Shown: positions 8,470 through 16,729 of the stretch, piece by piece | Layout of the letters: the number at the start of each line of letters is the position of its first letter | Position numbering within the stretch: position 1 is the first letter of the stretch | Assembly: GCF_002007235.1 (NCBI RefSeq) | Contig: NZ_MUHW01000029.1 | Location: forward strand, 1 to 34,142 | DNA: 34,142 bases | Source: Oribacterium sp. C9 | Lineage (GTDB): Bacteria; Bacillota; Clostridia; Lachnospirales; Lachnospiraceae | Reading direction: 5' to 3' | The notes under the pieces: generated by a model | Seen by the model: the letters and a program-made list of their open reading frames with translations, nothing else | Told to the model about the DNA's origin: nothing | Database searches by the model: none | Made by a program: the position numbers and the translations under genes

Positions 8470-9084
8470 ATGAAAAAGAAATTTCTGATACTTGCGCTTG
8501 CATTATCACTTTCTGTGTCTGCTACCGCGTTTACCGTCGCGGCTCCAGGAGACCCATCACCAGTTACTAGTACTAATGAATCAACAGATCGTGGTTCCGA
8601 TGATGACGACGGCGATTACGTTGGCGGAATAAACGGCGTACCGGTTACAGCACAGCAGCTTGCAGCACAGCAGGGTACACAAGTTACAACACAGGGCTTT
8701 GCAGCATCAACAAACAATGGTACAACAACCACTACTGCAGAGGGTGCTACAAAGACCAGTGAAACAACAGAAATAAGCATCGAAGGTACCAAGGCTATTT
8801 ATGACAACGGTACTGTCGAGGGAGCCGGTCTCGATCTGGAGCTTCAGTCTACGATTGCTACGATCGATGGTGTGACGTTCACAGCTCTTACAAACAAGGG
8901 AACCATCGACGGTAAGACAGTAGATTACAAGTTCCAGCTTGTAACTGTAAACGGAAGAACCGCCGGTGTAGTGGTAGATCCTGCCACAAATCAGTTCTCG
9001 AATTTCACCGGTGATATCACCATCGTTCTTGCTGACGGATCAAAGCAACTTGTTCATGTCATTAACGGACATTTTGTAGTTTGA
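8470..9084 (+). CDS. Small secreted protein of unknown function
   Basis: 204 residues with a clear signal peptide: MKKK, a Leu/Ala/Ser core to about residue 24, and probable cleavage around TAFTVAA. A strong TAAGGAGGG site precedes the start. After the signal comes an acidic, Ser/Thr/Asp-rich stretch (about 28-48), a Gln/Thr-rich region, and a compact C-terminal part (about 100-204) rich in beta-type residues (IDGVTFTAL, DGKTVDYKFQLVTVNG). I recognise no domain. It lies between the cpsA-like LCP gene and the cpsB-like gene and is closed by its own terminator, so it may be expressed differently from the glycan genes. It could be a matrix or wall-associated structural protein; this is inference. 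Confidence 0.75.
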   Translation: MKKKFLILALALSLSVSATAFTVAAPGDPSPVTSTNESTDRGSDDDDGDYVGGINGVPVTAQQLAAQQGTQVTTQGFAASTNNGTTTTTAEGATKTSETTEISIEGTKAIYDNGTVEGAGLDLELQSTIATIDGVTFTALTNKGTIDGKTVDYKFQLVTVNGRTAGVVVDPATNQFSNFTGDITIVLADGSKQLVHVINGHFVV

Positions 9085-9151
9085 TAAGTTGATATTTATC
9101 CCGGGAAAAATTTTTAACGTTTGTGCAGTGCACAGCACAGTCGTTATGCCG

Positions 9152-9180
9152 GGGAGGCAGGAAACTGCCTCCCTGTCTTT
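9152..9180 (+). terminator. Rho-independent terminator after the secreted-protein gene
   Basis: GGGAGGCAG and CTGCCTCCC form a perfect 9-bp stem around a GAAA tetraloop, followed by TGTCTTT. It lies only 12 bases before the next start codon, so it may attenuate rather than fully block transcription into cpsB-cpsC-cpsD. Confidence 0.75.
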
Positions 9181-9191
9181 ATAAGGGGAAT

Positions 9192-9914
9192 ATGGTGTTT
9201 GATATTCATTCGCATATTATTTATCAGATAGATGACGGAGCGAGAAGTCAGGATGAATCCATGAAGCTGATACGTTCTGCCGTGTCACAGGGAGCGGAAG
9301 GGATATTTGCGACTCCGCACTACTATCTGGAGGCGCCTTCTCATCCGGTAGAGATCCGGATGAAACTGGATTTCCTGCGTGAAAGATGCAGGAAAGAAGA
9401 GCTTTCTGTAGCCCTCTATGAAGGGAACGAAGTACTGTATTTCGAAAGCATGCCGGAAGCGCTCAGAAACGGTGAGATTCTGACACTTGCAGGTTCACGC
9501 TACACCCTGATCGAATTTTATCCCATGGAGAGTTATCAGGTGATACTCAGGGCTGTACGAAATATCAGACGAGCGGGATATCGCCCGATCATCGCGCATG
9601 CTGAAAGATTTCAGGGACTAAGAAACCATGGACTTTCGGAAGTGATCAGTTTGGGCGGATACATACAGGTTAGTACAGAGCCTCTGGGGAAAAGCGGCTT
9701 TTCAGCTTTGATGGACGGAGAGACCGGATTTGTACGGGATGCCATCAGGAAGAGGCAGGTACATTTTCTGGGAACTGACATGCACCGGGAGGACAAGCGT
9801 CCGCCGGTACTTGCGAAAGCTATCCGCTGGATAGAAACTCATGAACCGGAACAGACTGAAGCACTGTTTCGCGGGAATGTAAAGAAATTGATAGAAGATA
9901 AAGAATTAGTATAA
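9192..9914 (+). CDS. cpsB: CpsB/CapC/YwqE-type PHP-family protein-tyrosine phosphatase
   Basis: 240 residues from ATG 9192, which follows AAGGGGAA; the longer reading runs back through the terminator hairpin from a TTG. Metal-binding motifs of the PHP family are intact: DIHSHI near the start, DDGARS, ATPHYY, GNEVLYF, HAERF and a final GTDMHRED. Members are manganese-dependent phosphatases that remove phosphate from the tyrosine cluster of the partner BY-kinase and so set capsule chain length and amount. The kinase gene is two genes downstream, and all three are tightly spaced, as in Streptococcus cpsBCD. The symbol is by family and position. Confidence 0.9.
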   Translation: MVFDIHSHIIYQIDDGARSQDESMKLIRSAVSQGAEGIFATPHYYLEAPSHPVEIRMKLDFLRERCRKEELSVALYEGNEVLYFESMPEALRNGEILTLAGSRYTLIEFYPMESYQVILRAVRNIRRAGYRPIIAHAERFQGLRNHGLSEVISLGGYIQVSTEPLGKSGFSALMDGETGFVRDAIRKRQVHFLGTDMHREDKRPPVLAKAIRWIETHEPEQTEALFRGNVKKLIEDKELV

Positions 9915-9926
9915 ACGAGGAACGTT

Positions 9927-10742
9927 ATGCCTTTAAGTAATAAGAACACAGTGGAAGATACAAACCTTGTGACAGGTGTATCGATAAATCAGATCCGGAG
10001 TAAAAAGGATGATACGATCGAGATCGATCTTTTGGAACTATATATCGAGATCAAAAGACGCTTATGGCTTCTGATCCTGAGCGCAGTGCTTTGCGGCGCT
10101 ATGGGGTATATGGTATCACGCTTTGTTCTGACGCCGACCTATACCAGTACTTCTATGATCTATGTCGTGTCGAAGGAAACGACTCTGACCAGTCTTGCAG
10201 ATTTACAGATAGGAAGTCAGCTGACCAACGATTACAAGGTGCTGGTAACATCCAGAACAGTACTTGAAGATGTCATCAAAAGGCTGGCACTTGATATGAA
10301 CTATCTGGAGCTTCGAAGAAAGATCACACTGAACAATCCGGCGAATACACGTATTTTGAACATTTCACTTCTGGATACAGATCCAGGAAGAGCTAAACAG
10401 CTAACGGATACTGTGGCGGATTGCGCCAGTGACTATATAGCGGATATCATGGAACAGGATCCTCCGAAGATCATCGAATACGGTGAGATTCCGCTTCGGA
10501 AGACCGGACCTAATACGATGCGGAACGCTGTAATGACTGCACTTGCAGGTGTAATGATCGTATGCGGCGGCATCTTCATCAACATCATCACAAATGATGC
10601 CATCAAGACAGAGGATGACATCGAAAGGTACTTTGGCGTACCGGTACTTGCATCCATCCCTGAGATCGATGAGAAGGCTGCTGAAAAGGCGCGTCACTAT
10701 GGATACGATTACAGAAAGAGTAAGAAAGGAGAGAAGGGATGA
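9927..10742 (+). CDS. cpsC: CpsC/CapA/YwqC-type Wzz-like chain-length determinant (kinase activator)
   Basis: 271 residues with two membrane segments (about 47-68 and 196-218) bracketing an extracellular helical part, the standard Wzz arrangement. The N-terminal EIDLLELYIEIKRRLWLL and the juxtamembrane YTSTSMIYVVSKE are typical. The cytoplasmic tail after the second membrane helix (DDIERYFGVPVLASIPE) matches the region that activates the partner BY-kinase in Gram-positive two-protein systems. It starts 12 bases after cpsB and overlaps the kinase gene by 4 bases (ATGA), showing translational coupling. Confidence 0.9.
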   Translation: MPLSNKNTVEDTNLVTGVSINQIRSKKDDTIEIDLLELYIEIKRRLWLLILSAVLCGAMGYMVSRFVLTPTYTSTSMIYVVSKETTLTSLADLQIGSQLTNDYKVLVTSRTVLEDVIKRLALDMNYLELRRKITLNNPANTRILNISLLDTDPGRAKQLTDTVADCASDYIADIMEQDPPKIIEYGEIPLRKTGPNTMRNAVMTALAGVMIVCGGIFINIITNDAIKTEDDIERYFGVPVLASIPEIDEKAAEKARHYGYDYRKSKKGEKG

Positions 10743-11548
10743 ATTACAGAAAGTTAACTATGACTACTCCCGTGGAAAAGGATTTCCGCTACTCTGAGTC
10801 CATTCGTACTCTTCGTACAAATATCCTTTTTTCCGGTTCTAATGTTCACACTGTACTTATCACTTCCGCATCACCTAACGAAGGAAAATCCAAGGTATCC
10901 TTTGACCTAGCGAGGGCTTTTGCAGAGTCCGGAAAGCGTACTCTTTATGTGGACTGCGATATTCGTAATTCAGAGTTTGTTACGGTACATGATGTAAGGG
11001 ATACGGCGCAAAAAGAGATTCCGGGTCTCAGCCAGATGCTGACGGGACAGGTTCCTATCGAAGATGGTTTCTACAAGACTGAGGTAATACCGAATCTGGA
11101 ACTCGTTATGTCAGGACCATATTCGCCAAACACAGCAGAGCTTTTTGAAGATGATATGTGCGAGTGTTTTTTCAGCACCGTGAAAGAAGAGGGTTACGAT
11201 ATAGTGATTCTCGACACGGCTCCTATCGGGACCGTTATAGATGCTGCTATCCTGAGTCGTTATGCGGATGGTACGGTGCTGGTCTGTGAATCCGAGATCA
11301 CCAGCAGGAAGCTGCTTAAGAAGGCAAAAGTTCAGCTTGACCGTACAGGTACCCGTTTCCTCGGAGTGATCATCAACAAGGTCAATATGTCGAAAAACGG
11401 TTATTACGGTAATTACTATAAGAAGTACAGCCGTAAATACGGTGAATACAGTAATTATGGGTATTACGGAGAACGTAGCGGATATGGAGTCGGTCTGTTG
11501 CAGGAGATAAATCCGTTAAAACATGTAAAGACCGTAAATGAGTATTAG
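10739..11548 (+). CDS. cpsD: CpsD/CapB/YwqD-type bacterial tyrosine kinase
   Basis: 269 residues. The BY-kinase signatures are present: Walker A ASPNEGKS with Lys50 and Ser51, Walker A' LYVDCDIR (Asp72, Asp74) and Walker B IVILDTAP (Asp159). The C-terminus has a dense tyrosine cluster between residues 222 and 249 (eleven Tyr), the expected autophosphorylation region, which cpsB would dephosphorylate. The protein lacks its own membrane segments and relies on the preceding cpsC product. The start codon overlaps the cpsC stop. Cycling of this phosphorylation is known to control Wzy-dependent capsule assembly in related systems. Confidence 0.92.
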   Translation: MNYRKLTMTTPVEKDFRYSESIRTLRTNILFSGSNVHTVLITSASPNEGKSKVSFDLARAFAESGKRTLYVDCDIRNSEFVTVHDVRDTAQKEIPGLSQMLTGQVPIEDGFYKTEVIPNLELVMSGPYSPNTAELFEDDMCECFFSTVKEEGYDIVILDTAPIGTVIDAAILSRYADGTVLVCESEITSRKLLKKAKVQLDRTGTRFLGVIINKVNMSKNGYYGNYYKKYSRKYGEYSNYGYYGERSGYGVGLLQEINPLKHVKTVNEY

Positions 11549-11598
11549 AAGTATGTGAAGTGATAGCGACGTTGCCGTTGGGAGGGGAACAGGAAGTT

Positions 11599-13611
11599 AT
11601 GAGGATAAAGAGGAAACTTGAGCACTGGCAGATCATGACGCTGTGCGTTGGGATTTGTGACTTAATATCGATTCATTGTTCTTATTTTTTAGCATTGTGG
11701 CTTAGGTTCGATGCGGTGTATTCACGAATCCCGCTTCGCTATCTGAGGGCTTTTTATGGCTTTATAACGCCGTATGCCATAGGCTGCGTTATCCTGTTCA
11801 ACTTGTGTCGCCTTTACCGCATCTTGTGGCGGTTTGCATCTGTGAATGACCTGGCTCGTACCGGTATCGTTTCCTTCATTGCTTCCGTACTGCATGCTAT
11901 CATTATTTGTGCTTTATTTATTCGTATGCCGCTTTCTTATCTCTTCGGCGGTGCGTTGTTCCAACTGTTTCTGCTGTGCGTTCCGCGTTTTTTCTACCGA
12001 GGGTGGCTGCTTTTTTGTTCCTGCCGAAAGGTTAGCGAAGCTTCAGCCCACGTGATGGTTATCGGCGCAGGAAATGCCGGTCAGATGATAATCCGCGACA
12101 TAAAGAGCTCCGATAAACTCACAGACAATGTTGTTTGTGTCATCGACGATGACCCTGACAAGTGGAATCGGTACATATATGGTGTCAGGATCGTCGGAGG
12201 AAGGGAAGAAATCTTTAGCGCGGTTGAAAAGTATAAAGTTGATAAAATCTATCTTGCGATTCCATCACTCAATAGTGAAGATCGGAAAGAGATACTGGGA
12301 ATCTGTAATGAAACAGGCTGTGAACTGAAACAGCTTCCGGGTTACTATCAGCTTATGTCTGGGCAGGTGACCGTCAGCGCCATGAAGGATGTAGCAGTTG
12401 AAGACCTTCTGGGACGCGAAGTGATACAGCCTGAGATGAAAGAGGTTTTCGATTTCATCAGCGGGAAGGTCGTGCTCGTCACGGGCGGCGGCGGATCCAT
12501 CGGGTCTGAGCTTTGCCGTCAGGTGGCTGCTCACGGCGCGAAGCAGCTCATCATCTTCGATATCTACGAGAACAATGCCTACGACATCCAGAACGAACTG
12601 AAAGAGAAACATCCGGAACTGGATCTCGTCACACTGATCGGAAGTGTGCGAGACTCACGACGCATATGGCAGGTGTTTGATACATATCATCCGCAGATTG
12701 TTTATCACGCAGCGGCCCATAAGCATGTTCCGCTGATGGAAGACAGCCCCTGTGAGAGTATAAAAAATAACGCCATCGGCACCTATAAGACGGCATATGC
12801 AGCGATGGCACACGGATGTGAAAGGTTCGTACTTATCAGTACGGATAAGGCTGTGAATCCTACGAACATCATGGGTGCATCGAAACGGCTCTGTGAGATG
12901 ATCATCCAGACCTTCGATAAGAAGGTGAAAGAGGGCAGAATTCAGGATCTTCCCCAGCTGTTCACACATGGAGATGGAACAAGCGGAAACGGTAACAGAG
13001 TTGAGGTAGGAAAGCCCAAGACCGAATTCGTTGCGGTGCGCTTCGGTAATGTCCTCGGATCCAATGGTTCAGTTATCCCGATTTTTAAGAAACAGATAGC
13101 CAAGGGCGGTCCGGTCACTGTCACGGATCCTGATATCATACGATACTTTATGACCATCCCGGAGGCAGTCCGGTTAGTTATGCTGGCAGGTACCTATGCT
13201 CATGGCGGAGAAATCTTTGTTCTCGATATGGGCAGTCCGGTAAAGATAGATACTCTTGCTAGAAACCTGATCAGGCTCAGCGGATTTAAACCAGACGAAG
13301 ACATCAAGATCGTCTATACGGGTCTTCGTCCCGGTGAGAAGCTTTATGAAGAAAAACTGATGGCGGAAGAAGGGCTGAAGAAAACTGACAACGCCCTCAT
13401 CCATATAGGACAGCCGATTCCATTTGATTATGAGGTGTTCATCAGACAGCTGGAAGGTCTGATGGAGGCGGCCTATAAGAACAAGAAGAATATAAGAGAA
13501 TGGGTCGCAAAGATAGTAAACACGTATCATCCGGCTCTGCCTAAAGCTACTATGGTGAAGAATGGAGCTTATGAAGCTCTGACTGAAGGAAGTTATAAGA
13601 GCGCCGGCTAA
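11599..13611 (+). CDS. Membrane-bound CapD/PglF/WbpM-type nucleotide-sugar 4,6-dehydratase
   Basis: 670 residues from ATG 11599, preceded by GGGAGGGG about ten bases upstream; a GTG at 11560 is a less likely start. Four N-terminal membrane helices (about 10-130) are followed by a first Rossmann-like domain (VIGAGNAGQMI) and the catalytic SDR domain with TGGGGSIGSE (295-303). The active site reads STDK (Asp416, Lys417) and Met425-x3-Lys429, the Met replacing the usual SDR Tyr as known for WbpM/PglF. It should convert UDP-GlcNAc to the 4-keto-6-deoxy form. About 28 residues near 445-473 (around THGDGTSGNG) look inserted relative to shorter homologues. It begins 50 bases after cpsD and ends at a terminator; the aminotransferase that would use its product comes next. 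Confidence 0.88.
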   Translation: MRIKRKLEHWQIMTLCVGICDLISIHCSYFLALWLRFDAVYSRIPLRYLRAFYGFITPYAIGCVILFNLCRLYRILWRFASVNDLARTGIVSFIASVLHAIIICALFIRMPLSYLFGGALFQLFLLCVPRFFYRGWLLFCSCRKVSEASAHVMVIGAGNAGQMIIRDIKSSDKLTDNVVCVIDDDPDKWNRYIYGVRIVGGREEIFSAVEKYKVDKIYLAIPSLNSEDRKEILGICNETGCELKQLPGYYQLMSGQVTVSAMKDVAVEDLLGREVIQPEMKEVFDFISGKVVLVTGGGGSIGSELCRQVAAHGAKQLIIFDIYENNAYDIQNELKEKHPELDLVTLIGSVRDSRRIWQVFDTYHPQIVYHAAAHKHVPLMEDSPCESIKNNAIGTYKTAYAAMAHGCERFVLISTDKAVNPTNIMGASKRLCEMIIQTFDKKVKEGRIQDLPQLFTHGDGTSGNGNRVEVGKPKTEFVAVRFGNVLGSNGSVIPIFKKQIAKGGPVTVTDPDIIRYFMTIPEAVRLVMLAGTYAHGGEIFVLDMGSPVKIDTLARNLIRLSGFKPDEDIKIVYTGLRPGEKLYEEKLMAEEGLKKTDNALIHIGQPIPFDYEVFIRQLEGLMEAAYKNKKNIREWVAKIVNTYHPALPKATMVKNGAYEALTEGSYKSAG

Positions 13612-13612
13612 T

Positions 13613-13665
13613 AGCACAATAAGCCCACAAGCCCTGATATGACTTGTGGGAAATGTGCTTTTTTA
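13613..13665 (+). terminator. Rho-independent terminator after the dehydratase gene
   Basis: CCCACAAG pairs with CTTGTGGG around an 11-base loop. The outer GCACA pairs with TGTGC, and TTTTTT follows at once. It divides the cps regulatory/dehydratase unit from the sugar-assembly genes; read-through or a separate promoter must serve the downstream block. Confidence 0.75.
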
Positions 13666-13717
13666 ATGCCTCCTGTAAAGACGCAAGAGCAAATACAAGA
13701 AAAGAGAGTAGAAAAAG

Positions 13718-15025
13718 ATGGATTTCAAGAAAGATGATTTCATAGGCATCGAACCCTTCGAGAAGAAGATATGGCTATCTTCTCCGACTATGCATGGCGA
13801 AGAACTGGAGTATATGAAAGAAGCATATGAGACCAACTGGATGAGCACAGTCGGAAAGAATATCGACGAAATTGAAAGCCAGGTGGCGAAATATGTTGGA
13901 GTAAACTACGCGGTTGCTCTCAGCGCCGGTACTGCTGCGCTACATCTCGCCACAAAGCTAGCGGGTGAAAAACTATATGGACAGGCGAAGCCAAACAAAG
14001 GAACGCTGGAAGGACATACAGTATTTGCAAGCGATATGACCTTCGATGCCTCTATCAATCCTATTGCCTATGAGGATGGTGAAGCAGTATTCATTGATAC
14101 AGAGCCGGATACCTGGAATATGGATCCAGTTGCGCTTGAGAAGGCATTTGAGCTCTATCCGGATACAAGGATCGTTGTGATTGCCCATTTATATGGTACT
14201 CCCGGCAAGATTGAAGAGTTGAAGGCAGTATGTGACAAGCATGGTGCTCTGATTGTAGAGGATGCTGCGGAGAGCTTTGGTGCAAAGTATCTGCTCAATG
14301 GTAAATGGGGTGAGACTGGTGCTTTGGGCAATTTTAACTGCATCTCTTTCAATGGCAATAAGATCATTACTGGTTCATGTGGCGGAATGTTTTTGACCGA
14401 CTCTAAGGAGGATGCTGAGAAGGTTCGCAAATGGAGTACACAGTCCCGTGAAGCAGCTCCTTGGTATCAACATGAAGAAATTGGATACAACTACCGTATG
14501 AGTAATGTAATTGCAGGCATTGTCCGTGGGCAGCTTCCATATCTGCAAACCCATATAGATCAGAAAAGGACAATATATGAGCGTTACAAAGAAGGTCTCA
14601 AGGATCTGCCGGTTAAGATGAATCCTTATGATGCGGAGAAATCTATTCCAAACTTCTGGCTGAGTTGCATGATTATAGATGAAGATGCAATGTGTGAACA
14701 GGTAAGAGATGACCAAAAAGCTCTGTATATCCCTGAAGGAGGGAAGTCGTGTCCGACAGAAATACTTGAGGTGCTGGCAAGATTCAATGCGGAAGGTCGG
14801 CCAATATGGAAACCGATGCATAGCCAACCTATCTATCGCAGTCATGCCTTCATAACTGCAAATGGCAATGGTCGTGGTCAGAGTAATGCATATATTGAAA
14901 AAGGCAAAGTACAAGACATAGGAATGGACATTTTTAGAAGAGGACTTTGTCTGCCGAGTGATAACAAGATGACTGTAGAGCAACAAGAAATCATCATTGA
15001 GTTGATTCATCGTTGCTTTAGATAA
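13718..15025 (+). CDS. DegT/DnrJ/EryC1 family PLP-dependent sugar aminotransferase
   Basis: 435 residues. The fold-type I signature is complete: SAGTAALHLA for cofactor phosphate binding, VEDAAESFGAKY with the PLP-ring aspartate, and the Schiff-base lysine in SFNGNKIITGSCGGM (Lys215). The C-terminal part (GLCLPSDNKMT) is typical of enzymes that aminate 4-keto-6-deoxy UDP-sugars (LegC, PglE, WcfR). Its substrate is most simply the product of the CapD-like dehydratase just upstream, giving a UDP-4-amino-4,6-dideoxy-HexNAc. It is followed 11 bases later by a phosphoglycosyl transferase. No acetyltransferase gene sits next to it. Confidence 0.9.
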   Translation: MDFKKDDFIGIEPFEKKIWLSSPTMHGEELEYMKEAYETNWMSTVGKNIDEIESQVAKYVGVNYAVALSAGTAALHLATKLAGEKLYGQAKPNKGTLEGHTVFASDMTFDASINPIAYEDGEAVFIDTEPDTWNMDPVALEKAFELYPDTRIVVIAHLYGTPGKIEELKAVCDKHGALIVEDAAESFGAKYLLNGKWGETGALGNFNCISFNGNKIITGSCGGMFLTDSKEDAEKVRKWSTQSREAAPWYQHEEIGYNYRMSNVIAGIVRGQLPYLQTHIDQKRTIYERYKEGLKDLPVKMNPYDAEKSIPNFWLSCMIIDEDAMCEQVRDDQKALYIPEGGKSCPTEILEVLARFNAEGRPIWKPMHSQPIYRSHAFITANGNGRGQSNAYIEKGKVQDIGMDIFRRGLCLPSDNKMTVEQQEIIIELIHRCFR

Positions 15026-15036
15026 AGGGTGTTTAG

Positions 15037-15768
15037 ATGCAATTCCAGAGAAAACGTAGATTTTATGAGAAGTATATAAAACGTATTTTGGATATCATTT
15101 GCGCATTGCTTGCAATCATTGTCTTTAGTTGGTTGTACATTATTATTGCTGTGATAGTAAGGGTCAAAATGGGAAGTCCCGTATTATTCAAGCAGCCTCG
15201 ACCAGGAATGATTGATCCAAAGACCGGTAAAGAGCGGATATTTGATATGTACAAATTTCGTACTATGTCCGATGCGCGAGATGAAAATGGCAATCTCCTT
15301 CCTGATGATATGAGGCTGGGAAAGTTTGGACGAGCCTTACGTGCAACTAGCTTAGATGAACTTCCGGAGGCTTTCAATATATTGCGGGGGGAAATGTCGG
15401 TGATTGGACCACGACCACAATTAGTTCGTGATATGACATTCATGACGGATCGACAGAGGATGCGGCATACTGCGAAACCTGGGTTATCCGGATTAGCTCA
15501 GATGATGGGTCGTAATGGTATTACCTGGGAAGAAAAACTTGAATGGGATTTGAAATACATAGAGAAAATCACGTTATTAGTGGATTTGAAACTTGTGTGG
15601 ATGACTTTCAGAAAAGTTTTTGTGAGAAGCAATATAACTGAGAGCAATGAGGAGATAGACGTAACACTTGATTATGGAGATTATCTTTTGAAATGCGGTA
15701 AAGTAACACAAGAAAGATATGACTATTTACAAAATCAAGCTAAGGAATTGTTGGAAGAACGGTATTAG
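15037..15768 (+). CDS. Polyprenyl-phosphate phosphoglycosyl transferase (PglC/WcfS-like initiating sugar transferase)
   Basis: 243 residues: a basic N-terminus (RKRRFYEKYIKRILD), one re-entrant hydrophobic segment (about 14-36), then the conserved bacterial sugar transferase domain. Visible family motifs are VLFKQPRPG, FDMYKFRTM, the catalytic Asp107-Glu108 pair in SLDELPEAFN, and SVIGPRPQL. It lacks the extra membrane helices of WbaP-type enzymes, so it is a small monotopic type. It moves a sugar-1-phosphate from a UDP-sugar to undecaprenyl phosphate, the first committed membrane step of the polymer. Its neighbours predict an amino-dideoxy-HexNAc as substrate. It is about 50 residues longer than PglC because of a C-terminal extension (about 185-243). 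Confidence 0.9.
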   Translation: MQFQRKRRFYEKYIKRILDIICALLAIIVFSWLYIIIAVIVRVKMGSPVLFKQPRPGMIDPKTGKERIFDMYKFRTMSDARDENGNLLPDDMRLGKFGRALRATSLDELPEAFNILRGEMSVIGPRPQLVRDMTFMTDRQRMRHTAKPGLSGLAQMMGRNGITWEEKLEWDLKYIEKITLLVDLKLVWMTFRKVFVRSNITESNEEIDVTLDYGDYLLKCGKVTQERYDYLQNQAKELLEERY

Positions 15769-15894
15769 CGTAGTGATAATTAGTAAGGATTGCCAAAATA
15801 CCTGAGGGGGGACCGTTATAGGTATTCCCTGTCGGATTATAGAATAGAATGTGTTAATCTTAGAGTCATAGATACAGTAGAAAGTGGGGTACGC

Positions 15895-16717
15895 ATGAAG
15901 ATTGATAGATGAAAATACTATAATCATGCTGCTATTCCGACAATCGCACCACACGAAACTGTTGATGTGACTTCAATTAAAAAATGGTCAAATTAGGCAG
16001 TTGGATAGGAAGTCTCTATTAGCTCGCTGGACATCAGATTGGGATTGTGGATTTGAAACCAATTGGTGGTTCTGCATAAAGGATACAAAATTTGATATTT
16101 CCCAGTTGAAAAGCAAGCGAAGATATGAAATCAATCGAGGCAATAGGTTCTTTTTTGTACAAAAGATTGATCCCTAAAAAATAACGGATGATTTTTTGAG
16201 AGTCACTATAGCTGCTTATACTGGCTGGCAGGAAAAATACAGACCTCATGTCGAGAAAAAAGAGTTCTATAAGTAGATTGAAACATGGAGAAATTTAGAT
16301 GCATTTGGTGGCTATGATATTGGACTTAATGAGCTAAAGGGTTATGCAGTGCTGATGGATTATGGATCGTATGTTGAGTTCTCCATTCTACGGGGTGAGT
16401 CGGATGCGGAGAAGAAATCAATCCATGCCGCTATGGTAGCTAGAATACTTGATTATTATAAGGATAGATTTGATGGTTCTTTTTATATAAATGATGGATC
16501 AAGACCAATAAGGCATGAAACAGCATTTCAGGATTATTTAGAAAAGTATTTTTGCTTTAGAAAAGCATATTGTTGCTTGAATATAAAGTATAGAAGTGAT
16601 TTTGGGATAATAGTTCGTGTTCATTATCCATTTAGGAAGCATATTAAAGCAGAAACAGGAATAGGAAGTCAAATTTCAGGAATCTTAAAGATGGAAGAAC
16701 TATGTAGGAATAGTTGA
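15895..16717 (+). pseudogene. Decayed GNAT/FemAB-like acyl- or aminoacyl-transferase gene
   Basis: A full-length gene can be reconstructed. From ATG 15895 (after AGTGGGG) the frame reads MKIDR, a TGA at 15910-15912, then KYYNHAAIPTIAPHE. At the A6 run 15979-15984 the frame shifts by one base, as if one A was gained. It continues NGQIRQLDRKSLLARWTSDW, CGFETNWWFCIKD and SKRRYEINRGN to TAA at 16175-16177 and TAG at 16274-16276, then to a normal stop at 16717. The last 122 codons are intact (HETAFQDYLEKYFCFRKAYC). The product would be about 273 residues. I recall similar GNAT/FemAB-like proteins in Lachnospiraceae glycan clusters, but the function is uncertain. Three stops plus a frameshift make expression as one protein impossible. 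Confidence 0.85.
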
Positions 16718-16729
16718 AGGAGTGTTGGA

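Noticed and set aside
10900-11548. Lys after GKS in the CpsD Walker A as a sign of an inactive kinase
   Set aside because: The essential Lys50 and Ser51 are present and the following residue varies in the family, so loss of activity is not supported.
12931-13020. About 28 extra residues in the 4,6-dehydratase as a novel inserted domain
   Set aside because: From memory, clostridial homologues carry a similar insertion, so it looks like a lineage trait; it is noted only in the gene entry.
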